Assembly: GCA_019217005.1 (NCBI GenBank)
Contig: JAHBNG010000072.1
Span: 8,159 to 72,158 of the forward strand
Length of the DNA: 64,000 nucleotides
Source of the DNA: Chloroflexi bacterium TSY
GTDB taxonomy: Bacteria > Chloroflexota > Anaerolineae > Caldilineales > Caldilineaceae
Direction: 5' to 3'
Below, in pieces: positions 28,368 to 37,461 of this stretch. Under the pieces are notes generated by a model. It ran no database searches and was not told where the DNA came from. It saw only the letters and a list, made by a program, of their open reading frames with translations. The stretch's first letter is position 1; every line of letters starts with the position of its first letter. The translations under genes and the position numbers were made by a program.

Positions 28368-28410
28368 CATTTTTATTGTGTAAATAAAGTTGTGCTGCGG
28401 AGCATATAAA

Positions 28411-29172
28411 GTGACATCATTTTTATGGGTGGATCAGGTGAGTAAGTCGTTTCAGACTGATGCGCACTTGGTCCACGCTGTAGATAAGATAAGTCTGGCC
28501 GTAACTGCTGGCGAATTTGTCTCTATTTTGGGACCAAGCGGGAGCGGAAAGAGTACACTTTTGCGCATTCTGGGGGGGTTGTTACAGCCAGATTTGGGCG
28601 AAGTATGGTTTCGAAAGGAGCAGCTTACTGGGCCTCAGAGAGAGATTGGATTTGTCTTTCAAAAGACGAATCTGATGCCCTGGCGTACAGTATTACAAAA
28701 TGTACTCTTGCCTGTTGAAGTTCAAGAAAGAAAAGCAACCAATGCTGATAGGACTCGTGCCTGCGAACTGCTTAATTTGGTTGGTTTGAATGGCTTTGAT
28801 ACAGTCTACCCCAAGACGTTATCGGGTGGAATGGCTCAGAGGGTTGTCTTGGCGCGAACATTGATGCAGCAGCCACAGCTATTGTTGATGGATGAACCAT
28901 TTGGCGCGCTGGACTCTCTTACGCGCGAGCGGTTAAATATCGAACTGTTGCGCATCCAGAAACTCCAATCCAATACCATTATTTTGGTCACTCATAGCAT
29001 TTCAGAGGCGGTGTTACTGGCAGACCGTGTTTTGATTTTGACGAATCGTCCAGGCAGAATCAAGGATGAAGTTGTGATCGATTTGCCGAGACCTCGCACT
29101 TTAGCGATGATCGGTACTGAGAAATTTGGACACCTGACAACGAAAATTCGTGAATCAATTGGGAATGTTTAG
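28411..29172 (+). CDS. ABC transporter ATP-binding protein of the predicted riboflavin importer
   Basis: A 253-residue nitrate/sulfonate-type ABC ATPase. Walker A GPSGSGKST, Q-loop FVFQKTNLMPW, signature LSGGMAQRV, Walker B LLLMDEPFGALD and the switch His (LVTHS) are all present, so it should be active. Start set at GTG 28411 (VTSFLWVDQVSKSF), which has GGAG eight bases upstream; a TTG at 28390 is an alternative. It completes the permease, binding protein and ATPase operon. A palindromic element follows within 200 bases. Confidence 0.88.
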   Translation: MTSFLWVDQVSKSFQTDAHLVHAVDKISLAVTAGEFVSILGPSGSGKSTLLRILGGLLQPDLGEVWFRKEQLTGPQREIGFVFQKTNLMPWRTVLQNVLLPVEVQERKATNADRTRACELLNLVGLNGFDTVYPKTLSGGMAQRVVLARTLMQQPQLLLMDEPFGALDSLTRERLNIELLRIQKLQSNTIILVTHSISEAVLLADRVLILTNRPGRIKDEVVIDLPRPRTLAMIGTEKFGHLTTKIRESIGNV

Positions 29173-29373
29173 GATTTGGAATTAAAGCTGAGCCTAAACA
29201 TTCATAATTCAACGCTCGCAGTACTAACCAGAACTGTTCACATGAACCCAAGGGTGGTCACGCGTACACTTTGTTGATTTGGGACATACTTTCGATTGAC
29301 CCATCGTTCTCTATGTGGTACGCTGATAGGCTAGTATATGCAAAACCCCTTCACGAACATTCAATCCTGGAGT

Positions 29374-29472
29374 CTGGCGAGTTTCGGTTGATAGAAAAGA
29401 CCTGTCAGGTATTTACGTCCATGTAGAGGTGCTGTACCAGAGAGCAGCCTGACAGGTCTAATTTTTCGCCAG
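29374..29472. repeat. 99-bp palindromic element upstream of gltX
   Basis: Outer arms CTGGCGA / TCGCCAG and an inner perfect 12-bp pair AGACCTGTCAGG (29398) / CCTGACAGGTCT (29448). The inner arm is followed by AATTTTT. It could be a small mobile palindrome or a transcription attenuator 33 bases ahead of gltX. No repeat copy is seen in the window. The remainder of 29173-29498 holds nothing I can name. Confidence 0.55.
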
Positions 29473-29504
29473 AACCAAGAGTTAAATACGTTTGGAACTT
29501 GAGC

Positions 29505-31055
29505 ATGACAGAGGCGCGTGATACTTCTACAACACAATCACTGAGGGCTGCTCGTGTCCGTTTCGCACCCAGCCCAACCGGTCCATTTCATTTAGGTGGT
29601 CTACACACTGCATTATTCGATTGGATTTATGCTCGTCGTACAGGAGGACAGTTTATACTCCGTATTGAAGATACAGATCAAGATCGCTTTGTCCCAAACA
29701 GCGTTGAAGATATGATGCAAAGTTTGCGTTGGCTAGGTTTAGATTGGGATGAAGGTCCAGATATTGGAGGTCCCCATGGCCCCTATGTTCAAAGTGAGCG
29801 TAAGGATATTTATGGAAAATATGCCCAAAAACTGATTGATGATGGGTATGCCTATCGTAGCTATATGACGGCCGATGAGCTGGCAAAGATGCGTCAAGAA
29901 CAGACCGAAAAAGGCTTACCCCTTGGCTATGACCGCCGTGACCGTCACTTGAGTTCTGACCAAATTGCTGCATATGAGTCGGAAGGGCGTACCTCTGTTG
30001 TACGCTTTGCAGGACCGCTTGAAGGAAAGACTGTCGTTCACGATTTGCTACGTGGTGACATTGAATTTGAGAACGCAAGCATTAAAGATCCGATCCTTCT
30101 GAAAAGCGACGGACTCCCTACCTATCATTTGGCCATGATGGTTGATGATCATTTGATGGAAATAACACATGTATTGCGCGGTCAGGAATGGTTGCCATCT
30201 GCACCAATTCATAAATTGCTATTTGATGCCTTTGGTTGGGAGATACCTACGTTGGTTCATTTGCCCGTGTTGCTGAACCCGAATGGCAAAGGCAAAATGA
30301 GCAAACGGAAAATACAGGTCGATGGTAAAGAGTATCCTGTCTTGATGGGCGAAATTATGGAATATGGGTACTTGCCCGATGCCATGTTCAATTTCCTGAC
30401 CAATGTTGGTTGGAGTTTCGGGGAGGAACGCGAAATTTTCGATCGCGAAGAGGCAATCGATCGTTTTCGCTTGGAAGAGTTGAATCCCGCCGCCGCCGCC
30501 TTGCCTTATGAGAAGCTGAATTGGCTCAACGGCGTTTACATCCGTGAAATGACACCGGATGCATTAAAAACCCAATTGATTCCCTATCTAAGTCGGACTC
30601 TCGACTTAGACGAAGCATCGTTGTATGAGAGCCACAAGCTCGATATTCTTGTGCCGGTAATTCAAGAGCGTCTAAAGCTCTTGACCGATGCCGCGGAGTT
30701 GATCGATTGGGCCTTTGTAGATGCTTCTACGATTCGCTATTCTGATCCTAGCATGCTGATCGGACGCAAGCTAGATGCCGCACAGAGCGTTGAAGTGTTG
30801 CAAATTGGCGCGAATATAATACGCAATCTAGATGAGTTCAGCAGCGAAGTACTTGAAGCAGCATTTCGCAATCGTGCGACCGAAATGGGTTACAAGGTTG
30901 GCAGCTTCTTTACGCCATTCCGTGTTGCAATTACCGGCAAGAAGGTCGCTCCGCCCTTATTTGAGAGTATGGTTGCATTGGGACGAAATGAAGTGTTACG
31001 TCGTCTTGAGAATGCAATTCAGACATTGCAGTCATGGGCAGCCGAACCGGCTTGA
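29505..31055 (+). CDS. gltX: Glutamate--tRNA ligase
   Basis: A 516-residue class I aminoacyl-tRNA synthetase that charges tRNA-Glu. Start set at ATG 29505; the frame extends two codons upstream only through a TTG. The HIGH-type motif appears in FAPSPTGPFHLGGLHTALF near the N-terminus, the glutamate-pocket RIEDTDQDRFV follows, and the KMSKS-type loop is KMSKRK at about residue 265. The length is normal for bacterial GluRS and the frame is intact. A tRNA-Gln(CUG) gene lies 55 bases downstream. In bacteria without GlnRS, a non-discriminating GluRS charges tRNA-Gln with glutamate before GatCAB amidation, so the neighbourhood is suggestive (inference). Confidence 0.95.
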   Translation: MTEARDTSTTQSLRAARVRFAPSPTGPFHLGGLHTALFDWIYARRTGGQFILRIEDTDQDRFVPNSVEDMMQSLRWLGLDWDEGPDIGGPHGPYVQSERKDIYGKYAQKLIDDGYAYRSYMTADELAKMRQEQTEKGLPLGYDRRDRHLSSDQIAAYESEGRTSVVRFAGPLEGKTVVHDLLRGDIEFENASIKDPILLKSDGLPTYHLAMMVDDHLMEITHVLRGQEWLPSAPIHKLLFDAFGWEIPTLVHLPVLLNPNGKGKMSKRKIQVDGKEYPVLMGEIMEYGYLPDAMFNFLTNVGWSFGEEREIFDREEAIDRFRLEELNPAAAALPYEKLNWLNGVYIREMTPDALKTQLIPYLSRTLDLDEASLYESHKLDILVPVIQERLKLLTDAAELIDWAFVDASTIRYSDPSMLIGRKLDAAQSVEVLQIGANIIRNLDEFSSEVLEAAFRNRATEMGYKVGSFFTPFRVAITGKKVAPPLFESMVALGRNEVLRRLENAIQTLQSWAAEPA

Positions 31056-31110
31056 GATCTTTCCTGATTTTGCAATAAACAAGATTTTATAGTATGATTT
31101 CTTCTGTCGC

Positions 31111-31182
31111 TGGGGGATAGTTTAATCGGCAGAACGTCTGACTCTGGATCAGATGGTTGGGGTTCGAATCCCTGTCCCCCAG
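31111..31182 (+). tRNA. trnQ: tRNA-Gln (anticodon CUG)
   Basis: A complete cloverleaf: acceptor TGGGGGA / TCCCCCA, discriminator G, D-arm GTTTAATCGGCAGAAC, anticodon stem TCTGA / TCAGA with loop CTCTGGA (anticodon CTG), and T-arm GGGGTTCGAATCCC. The U1-A72 first pair is typical of tRNA-Gln. The CCA end is not encoded. Confidence 0.96.
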
Positions 31183-31285
31183 CCTTAAAGCAGAGGCCCG
31201 TCTACTATCAAAACCTACTCTAAATGGTTTCTGCAGCCGAATGTGAGCGATTTGTGTACATTGGTGAGATGGACAAAAAGAAAGT

Positions 31286-31314
31286 GGGGCACCTGGGAAA
31301 GGCGCCCCTTTTTT
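31286..31314 (+). terminator. Intrinsic terminator after gltX/tRNA-Gln
   Basis: A hairpin GGGGCACC...GGCGCCCC is followed by six T residues (31309-31314). It lies between the tRNA and the ppgK gene. Confidence 0.8.
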
Positions 31315-31361
31315 GTTGATGAGTACGATTGATCTTTACAAGACAAGCAAGGAGCGTCTTT

Positions 31362-32099
31362 GTGAACATTCTCGGTATCGATATCGGCGGCAGTGGTGTC
31401 AAGGGTGCCCCTGTTGACTTGGTTCAGGGGGAATTTGCCACAGAACGTCTGCGGATTGAGACTCCTCAACCCTCCACGCCTGAAGCGGTTGCACAGGTTG
31501 TCAAAGAGATTGTGGATCAATTTGGGATTGATGCCCCCTTTGGCTGTACGTTCCCAGCCGTTGTACAGCATGGTGTCACACTAACTGCTGCCAATGTCGA
31601 CAAGTCATGGATCGGCACAAATGCGCAGGAGTTATTTCAAACTGTCACGGGGCGTCCACTTTGTATTTTAAACGACGGTGATGCTGCGGGCGTTGCCGAG
31701 ATGAAGTATGGAGCTGGCCGCAATCGACAGGGTGTTGTTATTATGCTTACGTTCGGAACGGGCATAGGCAGCGCTATTTTTGTCGATGGTCATCTACTCC
31801 CAAATACTGAGTTTGGTCATGTTGAGATGAAAGGTGGCGATGCCGAGCATTATGCTTCCGCTCAGATTCGGAAAGATGAGGACTTGAGTTGGAAAAAGTG
31901 GGCCGCTCGAGTCGATGAATATCTCCATTACATGGAAATGCTTTTTTCGCCCGATCTGTTCATCATTGGTGGTGGGGTCAGCAAACGTCATGAGAAATTT
32001 CTGCCTCGCCTAACCGTCCGCACGGACGTTGTTCCTGCGCAGTTACTCAACGACGCAGGAATCATCGGCGCTGCTTTGATGGCAAAAGATATGATGTAA
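31362..32099 (+). CDS. ppgK: Polyphosphate glucokinase (ROK family)
   Basis: A 245-residue cytosolic enzyme that phosphorylates glucose using inorganic polyphosphate (and often ATP). Start set at GTG 31362 with AAGGAG eight bases upstream, giving [19 protein letters not shown], the phosphate-binding motif. The ROK sugar-binding segment is [16 protein letters not shown] and the second phosphate loop [27 protein letters not shown] is typical of the PpgK subgroup, which lacks the usual ROK zinc cysteines. Its 3' end faces the ppk2 gene with one base between stop codons, forming a convergent polyphosphate pair. Confidence 0.9.
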   Translation: MNILGIDIGGSGVKGAPVDLVQGEFATERLRIETPQPSTPEAVAQVVKEIVDQFGIDAPFGCTFPAVVQHGVTLTAANVDKSWIGTNAQELFQTVTGRPLCILNDGDAAGVAEMKYGAGRNRQGVVIMLTFGTGIGSAIFVDGHLLPNTEFGHVEMKGGDAEHYASAQIRKDEDLSWKKWAARVDEYLHYMEMLFSPDLFIIGGGVSKRHEKFLPRLTVRTDVVPAQLLNDAGIIGAALMAKDMM

Positions 32100-32100
32100 T

Positions 32101-32907
32101 TTATTCGATTTGAATCGTATCCAGATCTTCTTCCGCTTCTGGATATTTCATGTCGAGTTTTTCCAATGTTTCCACGACGATCCGGGAGATAACAAGATTG
32201 CGGTACCATTTACGGTTGGCTGGAATAATATACCAAGGTGCCCATTTCGTGCTGGTCTTACTTAGTGCATCTTCGTATGCTTCTACATAGTCAGCCCAAA
32301 GCTTGCGTTCTGCCAAATCGCCCCGGCTAAATTTCCAGTTTTTGTGTGGTTCATCCAATCGGGCTTGCAGCCGTTCTTTTTGTTCGTCTTTGCTGATATA
32401 TAGGAAGAACTTAAGAATAGTTGTCCCCTCATCTGCTAACATGCGTTCAAAGTCAACAATATGCTGATAACGTTTGTTCCATCTGTCGGGTGGCACCAAA
32501 TTATGGATGCGGACGATTAGTACATCTTCGTAATGGCTACGATTGAAAATAACAATTTCACCTTTACCGGGTGTTTGACGATGAATGCGCCATAGATAGT
32601 CGTGAGCAAGTTCTAGTTCAGTTGGTTTCTTGAAGCTAGCAACCTTGACCCCCTGTGGGTTAACGCCGTCAAAAACATGCCGAATCGTACCATCTTTGCC
32701 TCCGGTATCCATTGCCTGTAACACGATCAGGACCCGATGTTTTCTTTCGGCGTATAATAATTCTTGTAGTTCCTCTAACCGTTGATTATATGTTTGAAGT
32801 TGTTTGATCCCAGCCTTTTTGCCTAATTTGGCAGCAAATTTGCCTCCATCTGGATCCCAACTGCTCAGTTTTATTTCTTTTCCTGGTTTGATCTGAAAGT
32901 CTTTCAT
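32101..32907 (-). CDS. ppk2: Polyphosphate kinase 2 family protein (polyphosphate:nucleotide phosphotransferase)
   Basis: A 268-residue PPK2-domain protein that moves phosphate between polyphosphate and nucleotides. The Walker A-like LQAMDTGGKDGTIRHVF, Walker B-like IVIFNRSHYEDVLIVRIH and the lid segment DLAERKLWADYVEAYEDAL are present. The short class with GTIRHVFDGVNPQGVKVASFKKPT is usually the class that phosphorylates AMP or ADP (class I/III-like; not settled here). It is convergent with ppgK. Together they imply polyphosphate use for both glucose activation and nucleotide regeneration. A palindromic repeat lies about 45 bases upstream of the start. Confidence 0.92.
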   Translation of the reverse strand: MKDFQIKPGKEIKLSSWDPDGGKFAAKLGKKAGIKQLQTYNQRLEELQELLYAERKHRVLIVLQAMDTGGKDGTIRHVFDGVNPQGVKVASFKKPTELELAHDYLWRIHRQTPGKGEIVIFNRSHYEDVLIVRIHNLVPPDRWNKRYQHIVDFERMLADEGTTILKFFLYISKDEQKERLQARLDEPHKNWKFSRGDLAERKLWADYVEAYEDALSKTSTKWAPWYIIPANRKWYRNLVISRIVVETLEKLDMKYPEAEEDLDTIQIE

Positions 32908-32950
32908 GTACCTTTTTCCTATCGATTGTGTTGTGTAGCTATACTGATAG

Positions 32951-33027
32951 AGACGCCGCTTAAACTTCGGACAATAGAATCGTTTTCTGTCGAGAGACAG
33001 TTGTCCGAAGTTTAAATGATGTGTCTA
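32951..33027. repeat. Palindromic repeat (TTAAACTTCGGACAAT family), copy upstream of ppk2
   Basis: Nearly identical in its core to the copy at 25573-25643 (AACTTCGGACAATAGAATCG...TTGTCCGAAGTTTAAATGAT), with different outermost arms (AGACGCCGC / GATGTGTCT). A second, weaker inverted repeat follows at about 33034-33102 (AAATTTAAAATAAATT / GAATTTATTCTAAATTT). The 322-base spacer between ppk2 and the next gene holds no gene. Confidence 0.85.
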
Positions 33028-33229
33028 TGAGCACTGCCAGAAATTTAAAATAAATTTGACCATTTTTAGTCGAATAGAACAGCTGAATTTATTCTAAATT
33101 TATGAGCGAGTGCGGTATACAAAAGTGTACTGTTGTGTAGCTGAGGAGTATAATTGCCGTTAATAATTGTGAGTTTACCTTATTTTGGTCTATTTTCATA
33201 TACTTGCCAAAAACAAATTAATCAATCTT

Positions 33230-33652
33230 ATGCAACTAGAAATATTATCATTTTGTGATGCTGCAACCGATCATGCAGGCAAACTCAATATCCTTGGTGC
33301 AACCGATACAATTGTTGTGCCAAGTTTGCCCGCTCAATATCCACGCTGCTCGATTGTGATGCGTTTTCGCGTGGCTCGTATCGAACAGGGCGGACATACT
33401 GTCAAGTTGATGATTCTCGATATGGATGGTGGTGCGGTTATGGATGTGAATGGGAAAATGAATATCAAGCTCGCAGGTGGCATGAGCAGTGCAGTGAATC
33501 TGATCATCAATTTCAACAATCTAGAGCTGAAGGAAGCTGGCGAATATGCCATAGAGGTTGCTGTTGATGGAATCCAGATGAGTTCGAGTCCTCTTTTTAT
33601 CCGTTTGGCACAAAGGTCTGAGACTGCTCTAGATGCGGGAGGCGATAGTTAA
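33230..33652 (+). CDS. DUF6941-like conserved hypothetical protein
   Basis: A 140-residue cytosolic protein starting MQLEILSFCDAATDHAGKL at ATG 33230; a longer frame upstream lacks support. The pattern (SFCDAA...GKLNILGATDTI...YPRCSIVMRFR...EAGEYAIEVAVDG) matches a small, all-beta family often annotated DUF6941, whose function is unknown. Its stop is two bases before the start of the next gene, so they are likely one operon. Confidence 0.7.
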   Translation: MQLEILSFCDAATDHAGKLNILGATDTIVVPSLPAQYPRCSIVMRFRVARIEQGGHTVKLMILDMDGGAVMDVNGKMNIKLAGGMSSAVNLIINFNNLELKEAGEYAIEVAVDGIQMSSSPLFIRLAQRSETALDAGGDS

Positions 33653-33654
33653 AC

Positions 33655-35463
33655 ATGGCAAAGAATACTTTGAATCCACAAACAATCGAACGTCGCATTA
33701 GTGAAGGGGTTGTTGCCCTAAATGTCGGGATTCGCTTGATTCGCCAACGACCCGATCTTGATCCGGCTGGATCGCTCCCCGACGTTGTTTATTTGGTCAG
33801 AGACATCTTTACCACGGTCGAAGGATCTTGGGAACCGACGGATCATCCTCACTCTATTCCTTTGTGGGCGCGCAATGCGTATCTAAAGCCTTTTGGGGCA
33901 CCAGATTGGTTTGATGATGCTGGTGCCAATCACCATCTTTTTGCAGCTGTGTTGGGGTTAGATGGAGCATTGATCCCGCATCAGGAGTTCTTATTCTGGT
34001 CGGATGGATTTGAGCGTCTTGATGACCCGAATTATCAGGGCTATATGTCTGTACGAACCAAGGAACGCTCAGGATGGGCCAATTTGCCACTTGGTCCAGG
34101 AAGTTCGTTTAACCCAGAACGTAATGAGATTGGTCCTTGGTGTTGGGCACCGAGTGGTGTGGCCGAAGTTGTGGTTGGGGGCGGACTTCCATTGCGACAC
34201 CATGTTTCTACCTTTGTGGTCTGGCGGGCAATACGGGTCACAGATCTACTCTTGACGGATGAGGATGATGGGCTCGGCTCGGATACTCCTGATCAAGACA
34301 TTCCTATTTTGCCTGTGGATCCAGATGAAAGTGATCAGGACGACGTTGATCAGAATAATGTTGGACGGGACGATGTCGATGATGACGGTCGTGAACCAGA
34401 TCCGCGTAAGCCAGATCGGCCTGGAGAGCTACCATCACTTCTAGAGCGTCGCATCGGTGATTGGGCAACACGTTTGAATATTACTGTTCGACCCATTAGT
34501 GAACGTCCCGATGCGTTTGATGTCATTGCTGAAACAGACTCGGACGTGGTCTTTTTACTCAAAGATCTCTTTACAACGCGAGATGGCTCCTGGGAACAAT
34601 CGGAAATTCCTGGTGCCGTGCCAGATTGGGCCAGGGAGTATTTGCGTCCTTTGGGAGCACCCGACTATTTTGATGACGCAGGCGGTGATCGTCATCTCTT
34701 TGCGGCTGTGATTGGTCTGGATGGACAGTTGCTCAAAGGCCATCAAATTCGTTTTTGGTCTGATGGCTTTGCCAAATTGGGGGATCCGTCTTATACGGAT
34801 TACATTTATCGCAAAACAAAAGAACATTCCGGCTGGATCAATATCCCCATTGGCCCAGGAAGTTCGTTTGTTCCAGAACGTAATGAGGCTGGCCCTTGGT
34901 GTTGGGCACCCGAGGGCGCTTCAGATGTGGTCTGCGGTGGAGGTTTACCTGCCAATCAGCACATATCGACATTTGCCGTCTGGCAAGCTGTTCGTCGCCA
35001 AGATCTTGTTACAGACGAAGATCAAATAGGTGGAGACAACGAGAATGAGACAGATTCTGACAAGATAAAGAGTGATGAAGGCCGTACATCTATTTTCTTG
35101 CCCTTCATCACAACTTCATCACAGCCGGAAGTTGATGCGAATGAGACAGACGAAGAGGCAACAATTCTCGCCCGACGATCCCTCCCAACCGCCCGAACAG
35201 CCATACGACCAAGTAAGAATCGTTCAACACCTGCGGATGATGCCTCCAGCCTACTCATGCTGATTCGGGCCGCTGCATGGAACCGAATTGGTATCGAATT
35301 TAAAGTTGACTCTGCGCTGGCTCAATACGCTCGTCAACACGGTCTCGGCATGCCTGTAACGCAAGAATTCGAAGCAAACGGGTATCGTGTGCAGGGCTAC
35401 TATGGAGGGATTGTCTACGCCCATCAAGACAATTGGGAACGGATTGACCATGTATCCTGGTAG
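33655..35463 (+). CDS. Tandem-duplicated domain protein with distinctive C-terminal domain, unknown function
   Basis: A 602-residue protein with two ~175-residue copies of one domain (about 8-195 and 255-450). Both show the same landmarks: DVVYLVRDIFTTVEGSWE / DVVFLLKDLFTTRDGSWE, then GAPDWFDDAG / GAPDYFDDAG, LFAAVLGLDG / LFAAVIGLDG, FWSDGF, GPGSSFNPERNE / GPGSSFVPERNE, and GPWCWAP. An acidic linker joins them. After the second copy comes an acidic stretch with SIFLPFIT, then a ~70-residue C-terminal domain (AAWNRIGIEFKVDSALAQYARQHGLGMPVTQEF..YRVQGYYGGIVYA) that I have seen as a recurring module in Chloroflexota secreted proteins. There is no signal peptide. Role unknown; the conserved Trp/Cys and Asp patches suggest ligand binding. 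Confidence 0.75.
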   Translation: MAKNTLNPQTIERRISEGVVALNVGIRLIRQRPDLDPAGSLPDVVYLVRDIFTTVEGSWEPTDHPHSIPLWARNAYLKPFGAPDWFDDAGANHHLFAAVLGLDGALIPHQEFLFWSDGFERLDDPNYQGYMSVRTKERSGWANLPLGPGSSFNPERNEIGPWCWAPSGVAEVVVGGGLPLRHHVSTFVVWRAIRVTDLLLTDEDDGLGSDTPDQDIPILPVDPDESDQDDVDQNNVGRDDVDDDGREPDPRKPDRPGELPSLLERRIGDWATRLNITVRPISERPDAFDVIAETDSDVVFLLKDLFTTRDGSWEQSEIPGAVPDWAREYLRPLGAPDYFDDAGGDRHLFAAVIGLDGQLLKGHQIRFWSDGFAKLGDPSYTDYIYRKTKEHSGWINIPIGPGSSFVPERNEAGPWCWAPEGASDVVCGGGLPANQHISTFAVWQAVRRQDLVTDEDQIGGDNENETDSDKIKSDEGRTSIFLPFITTSSQPEVDANETDEEATILARRSLPTARTAIRPSKNRSTPADDASSLLMLIRAAAWNRIGIEFKVDSALAQYARQHGLGMPVTQEFEANGYRVQGYYGGIVYAHQDNWERIDHVSW

Positions 35464-35469
35464 ATGGGA

Positions 35470-37179
35470 TTATGGTAATTGTTGAATTCGGGGAAGTAAG
35501 TCGCTACCGACAATGATACGAACATCAACGGAGGCCGTTCCGCTGTTTGTGATGCGGTTGGGGTTTAAGTTTGATAGAGCCGTCTGCAGACCTAGATCCG
35601 CATTTACTTGATCGATCAACATGGATTGCAGTCCGTAATTGATCACAAGCGTTTGGGCATAGTCTTTTCGATCGGCGTCACCGATTTTGACCACTTTCCA
35701 ACCTTGTGACTCCAAAAGCGTACGTGTGCGAGCTGCAATCAAGGGCTGGTTCGTGCCGTTTAAGACTTCGACTCGAACCCAACTCTGGCTACTACTAGAA
35801 GGACTTGTAGAGTTCGCCTGCGCTGTTGTGGGCAGTAGTGGTGTTGTCTGAAAGAATCGTGCGAGGGCAACACGTTTCTTTTCGGGAGTAGGCAGTAAAA
35901 TCCAGGCTCCGTCTTCGCTATATGTTTCCTCACCATATTCACTGTCCAAGACTAATTGCCGGATCTCACTCTCTTCCGGCGAAATACTCCGAAACAGTTG
36001 GGCCAATTCCAACTGTTTCGTCATTGGAATATTGGTGTCAATGCTGCTGCGCATTGTATAAAAAAGCGTTGGAATCTGTGGAATTAAAGCTGGGATCATA
36101 TCGCGTCGGGTCACTTTGTCAACCACAGAGCGGATCACTTGTTGCTGACGATGCGCACGACCATAGTCACTATCAATGTTGCGCGTGCGTGCATATTTGA
36201 GTGCAGTCTCTCCATCCATATGTTGTGGGCCAGCGTCTAAGTGAAAGGTTTCAACTCCGTAATTCGCAGTTGGATACTCTTCATCGTGAATTGTTTCCGG
36301 CACTAAAATATCAATACCGCCAATCAGATCGACTAGCTCGATGAATCCATGAAAATTAAGTCGAACATAATAATCAATCGGCTGACCAACGAAACGACTC
36401 ACGGTATCCATTGCAAGCTGAGCACCACCGCCCGGATATCGATATTCTTCCCCCAATACATAAGCCATATTAATCTTGTTCGAGACTTCACCCGTATGAA
36501 GCGGTATCGGCACCCAGAGATCGCGCGGCAAAGAAAGCATACCTGCTGTACGCGTTTTAGGATTCAGCGTCAACAGAATCAATGTATCTGTACGAGCGGC
36601 CTTTTGATCTTCTGGACGTGCGTCCGTCCCAAGTGACAGAACATTAATCGCTTCAAAGGCATCCAAATTTAGTATCTCGGTCTGCGTAAGTTGAGACCCT
36701 TCACCATTGCTGAAATTTTCATTGTCGCTGGTTGTGCTGCTAACAATCGGATCGTGCTGCGGTTGTTCACCTTCGAATCTTATACTTGATGTCCCCGTGC
36801 TTAACACCCAATCGAGCGCCCAATCATAGAGACTGATGCTGGCAATAGCGGTGAGCGCAAGAAGAATGCATGTATAAAGAGTCGCGATCCAAAATGCGAG
36901 CGTCAAGCGATGAGAAGTCGGGTATGGGGCAAGGGTCGTTGAAGGTGGATCCTTCGCCGACGGAGCAGGAACCAAGACGAGCGAGCCGGCTTGCTGTGTG
37001 CTGGTTTGCTGAGACTGAGGAGCAGAACCAGGAACGAGAACCGTATAGGATCTGCCCTCTTGTGATTGATCTGATTGCGATTGTGCAGTTGGTGACTGAT
37101 TCTCCATAATCTGATTTTGCGGGTGAACCGGTGGTTGTGATTCCCGGTCAGACCGATTCTTTCGACGTTTGAGTACCAT
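35470..37179 (-). CDS. LytR-CpsA-Psr (LCP) family protein with LytR_C domain
   Basis: A 569-residue protein from ATG 37179 (MVLKRRKNRSDRES). A long polar, Gln/Pro-rich cytosolic tail precedes one transmembrane helix (LAFWIATLYTCILLALTAIASI). The LCP catalytic domain follows: INVLSLGTDARPEDQKAARTDTLILLTLNPKTRTAGMLSLPRDLWV, then INMAYVLG, GGGAQLAMDTV, GGIDILVPETI and LKYARTRNIDSDYGRAHRQQ, with the usual Asp/Arg residues that bind pyrophosphate lipid. A C-terminal LytR_C domain (RVEVLNGTNQPLIAARTRTLLESQGWKVV) ends the protein. LCP enzymes attach glycopolymers to the cell envelope. The frame is intact. Confidence 0.92.
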   Translation of the reverse strand: MVLKRRKNRSDRESQPPVHPQNQIMENQSPTAQSQSDQSQEGRSYTVLVPGSAPQSQQTSTQQAGSLVLVPAPSAKDPPSTTLAPYPTSHRLTLAFWIATLYTCILLALTAIASISLYDWALDWVLSTGTSSIRFEGEQPQHDPIVSSTTSDNENFSNGEGSQLTQTEILNLDAFEAINVLSLGTDARPEDQKAARTDTLILLTLNPKTRTAGMLSLPRDLWVPIPLHTGEVSNKINMAYVLGEEYRYPGGGAQLAMDTVSRFVGQPIDYYVRLNFHGFIELVDLIGGIDILVPETIHDEEYPTANYGVETFHLDAGPQHMDGETALKYARTRNIDSDYGRAHRQQQVIRSVVDKVTRRDMIPALIPQIPTLFYTMRSSIDTNIPMTKQLELAQLFRSISPEESEIRQLVLDSEYGEETYSEDGAWILLPTPEKKRVALARFFQTTPLLPTTAQANSTSPSSSSQSWVRVEVLNGTNQPLIAARTRTLLESQGWKVVKIGDADRKDYAQTLVINYGLQSMLIDQVNADLGLQTALSNLNPNRITNSGTASVDVRIIVGSDLLPRIQQLP

Positions 37180-37461
37180 AACAATATGGAGTATAGCACA
37201 TCGATCCCCATTCTCAGCAACTCCACTGTGGACAATTAGACGATAATTCTCTCGGAAAATCCCAAAAAAGGGGGAAATTTCGCTTTTGAAGAAATTAGGG
37301 CAAATTCGTAGAAAGATGGTCTGAGTTTGGTCTAGGAATTGGACACAGATTGGCAAGGGATTTAATAACCTTAATGGCTCACCTTCCTCAAATGTGCACA
37401 GTATCGTGTTCTTGAGCAGGGAAAATGACCTTTTGCATCCTATTTGGGAGACGCGCGTAAC

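Noticed and set aside
29398..29472. T-box leader for gltX
   Set aside because: A long perfect stem is present, but no T-box sequence or specifier loop is seen; a palindromic element or simple attenuator explains it better.
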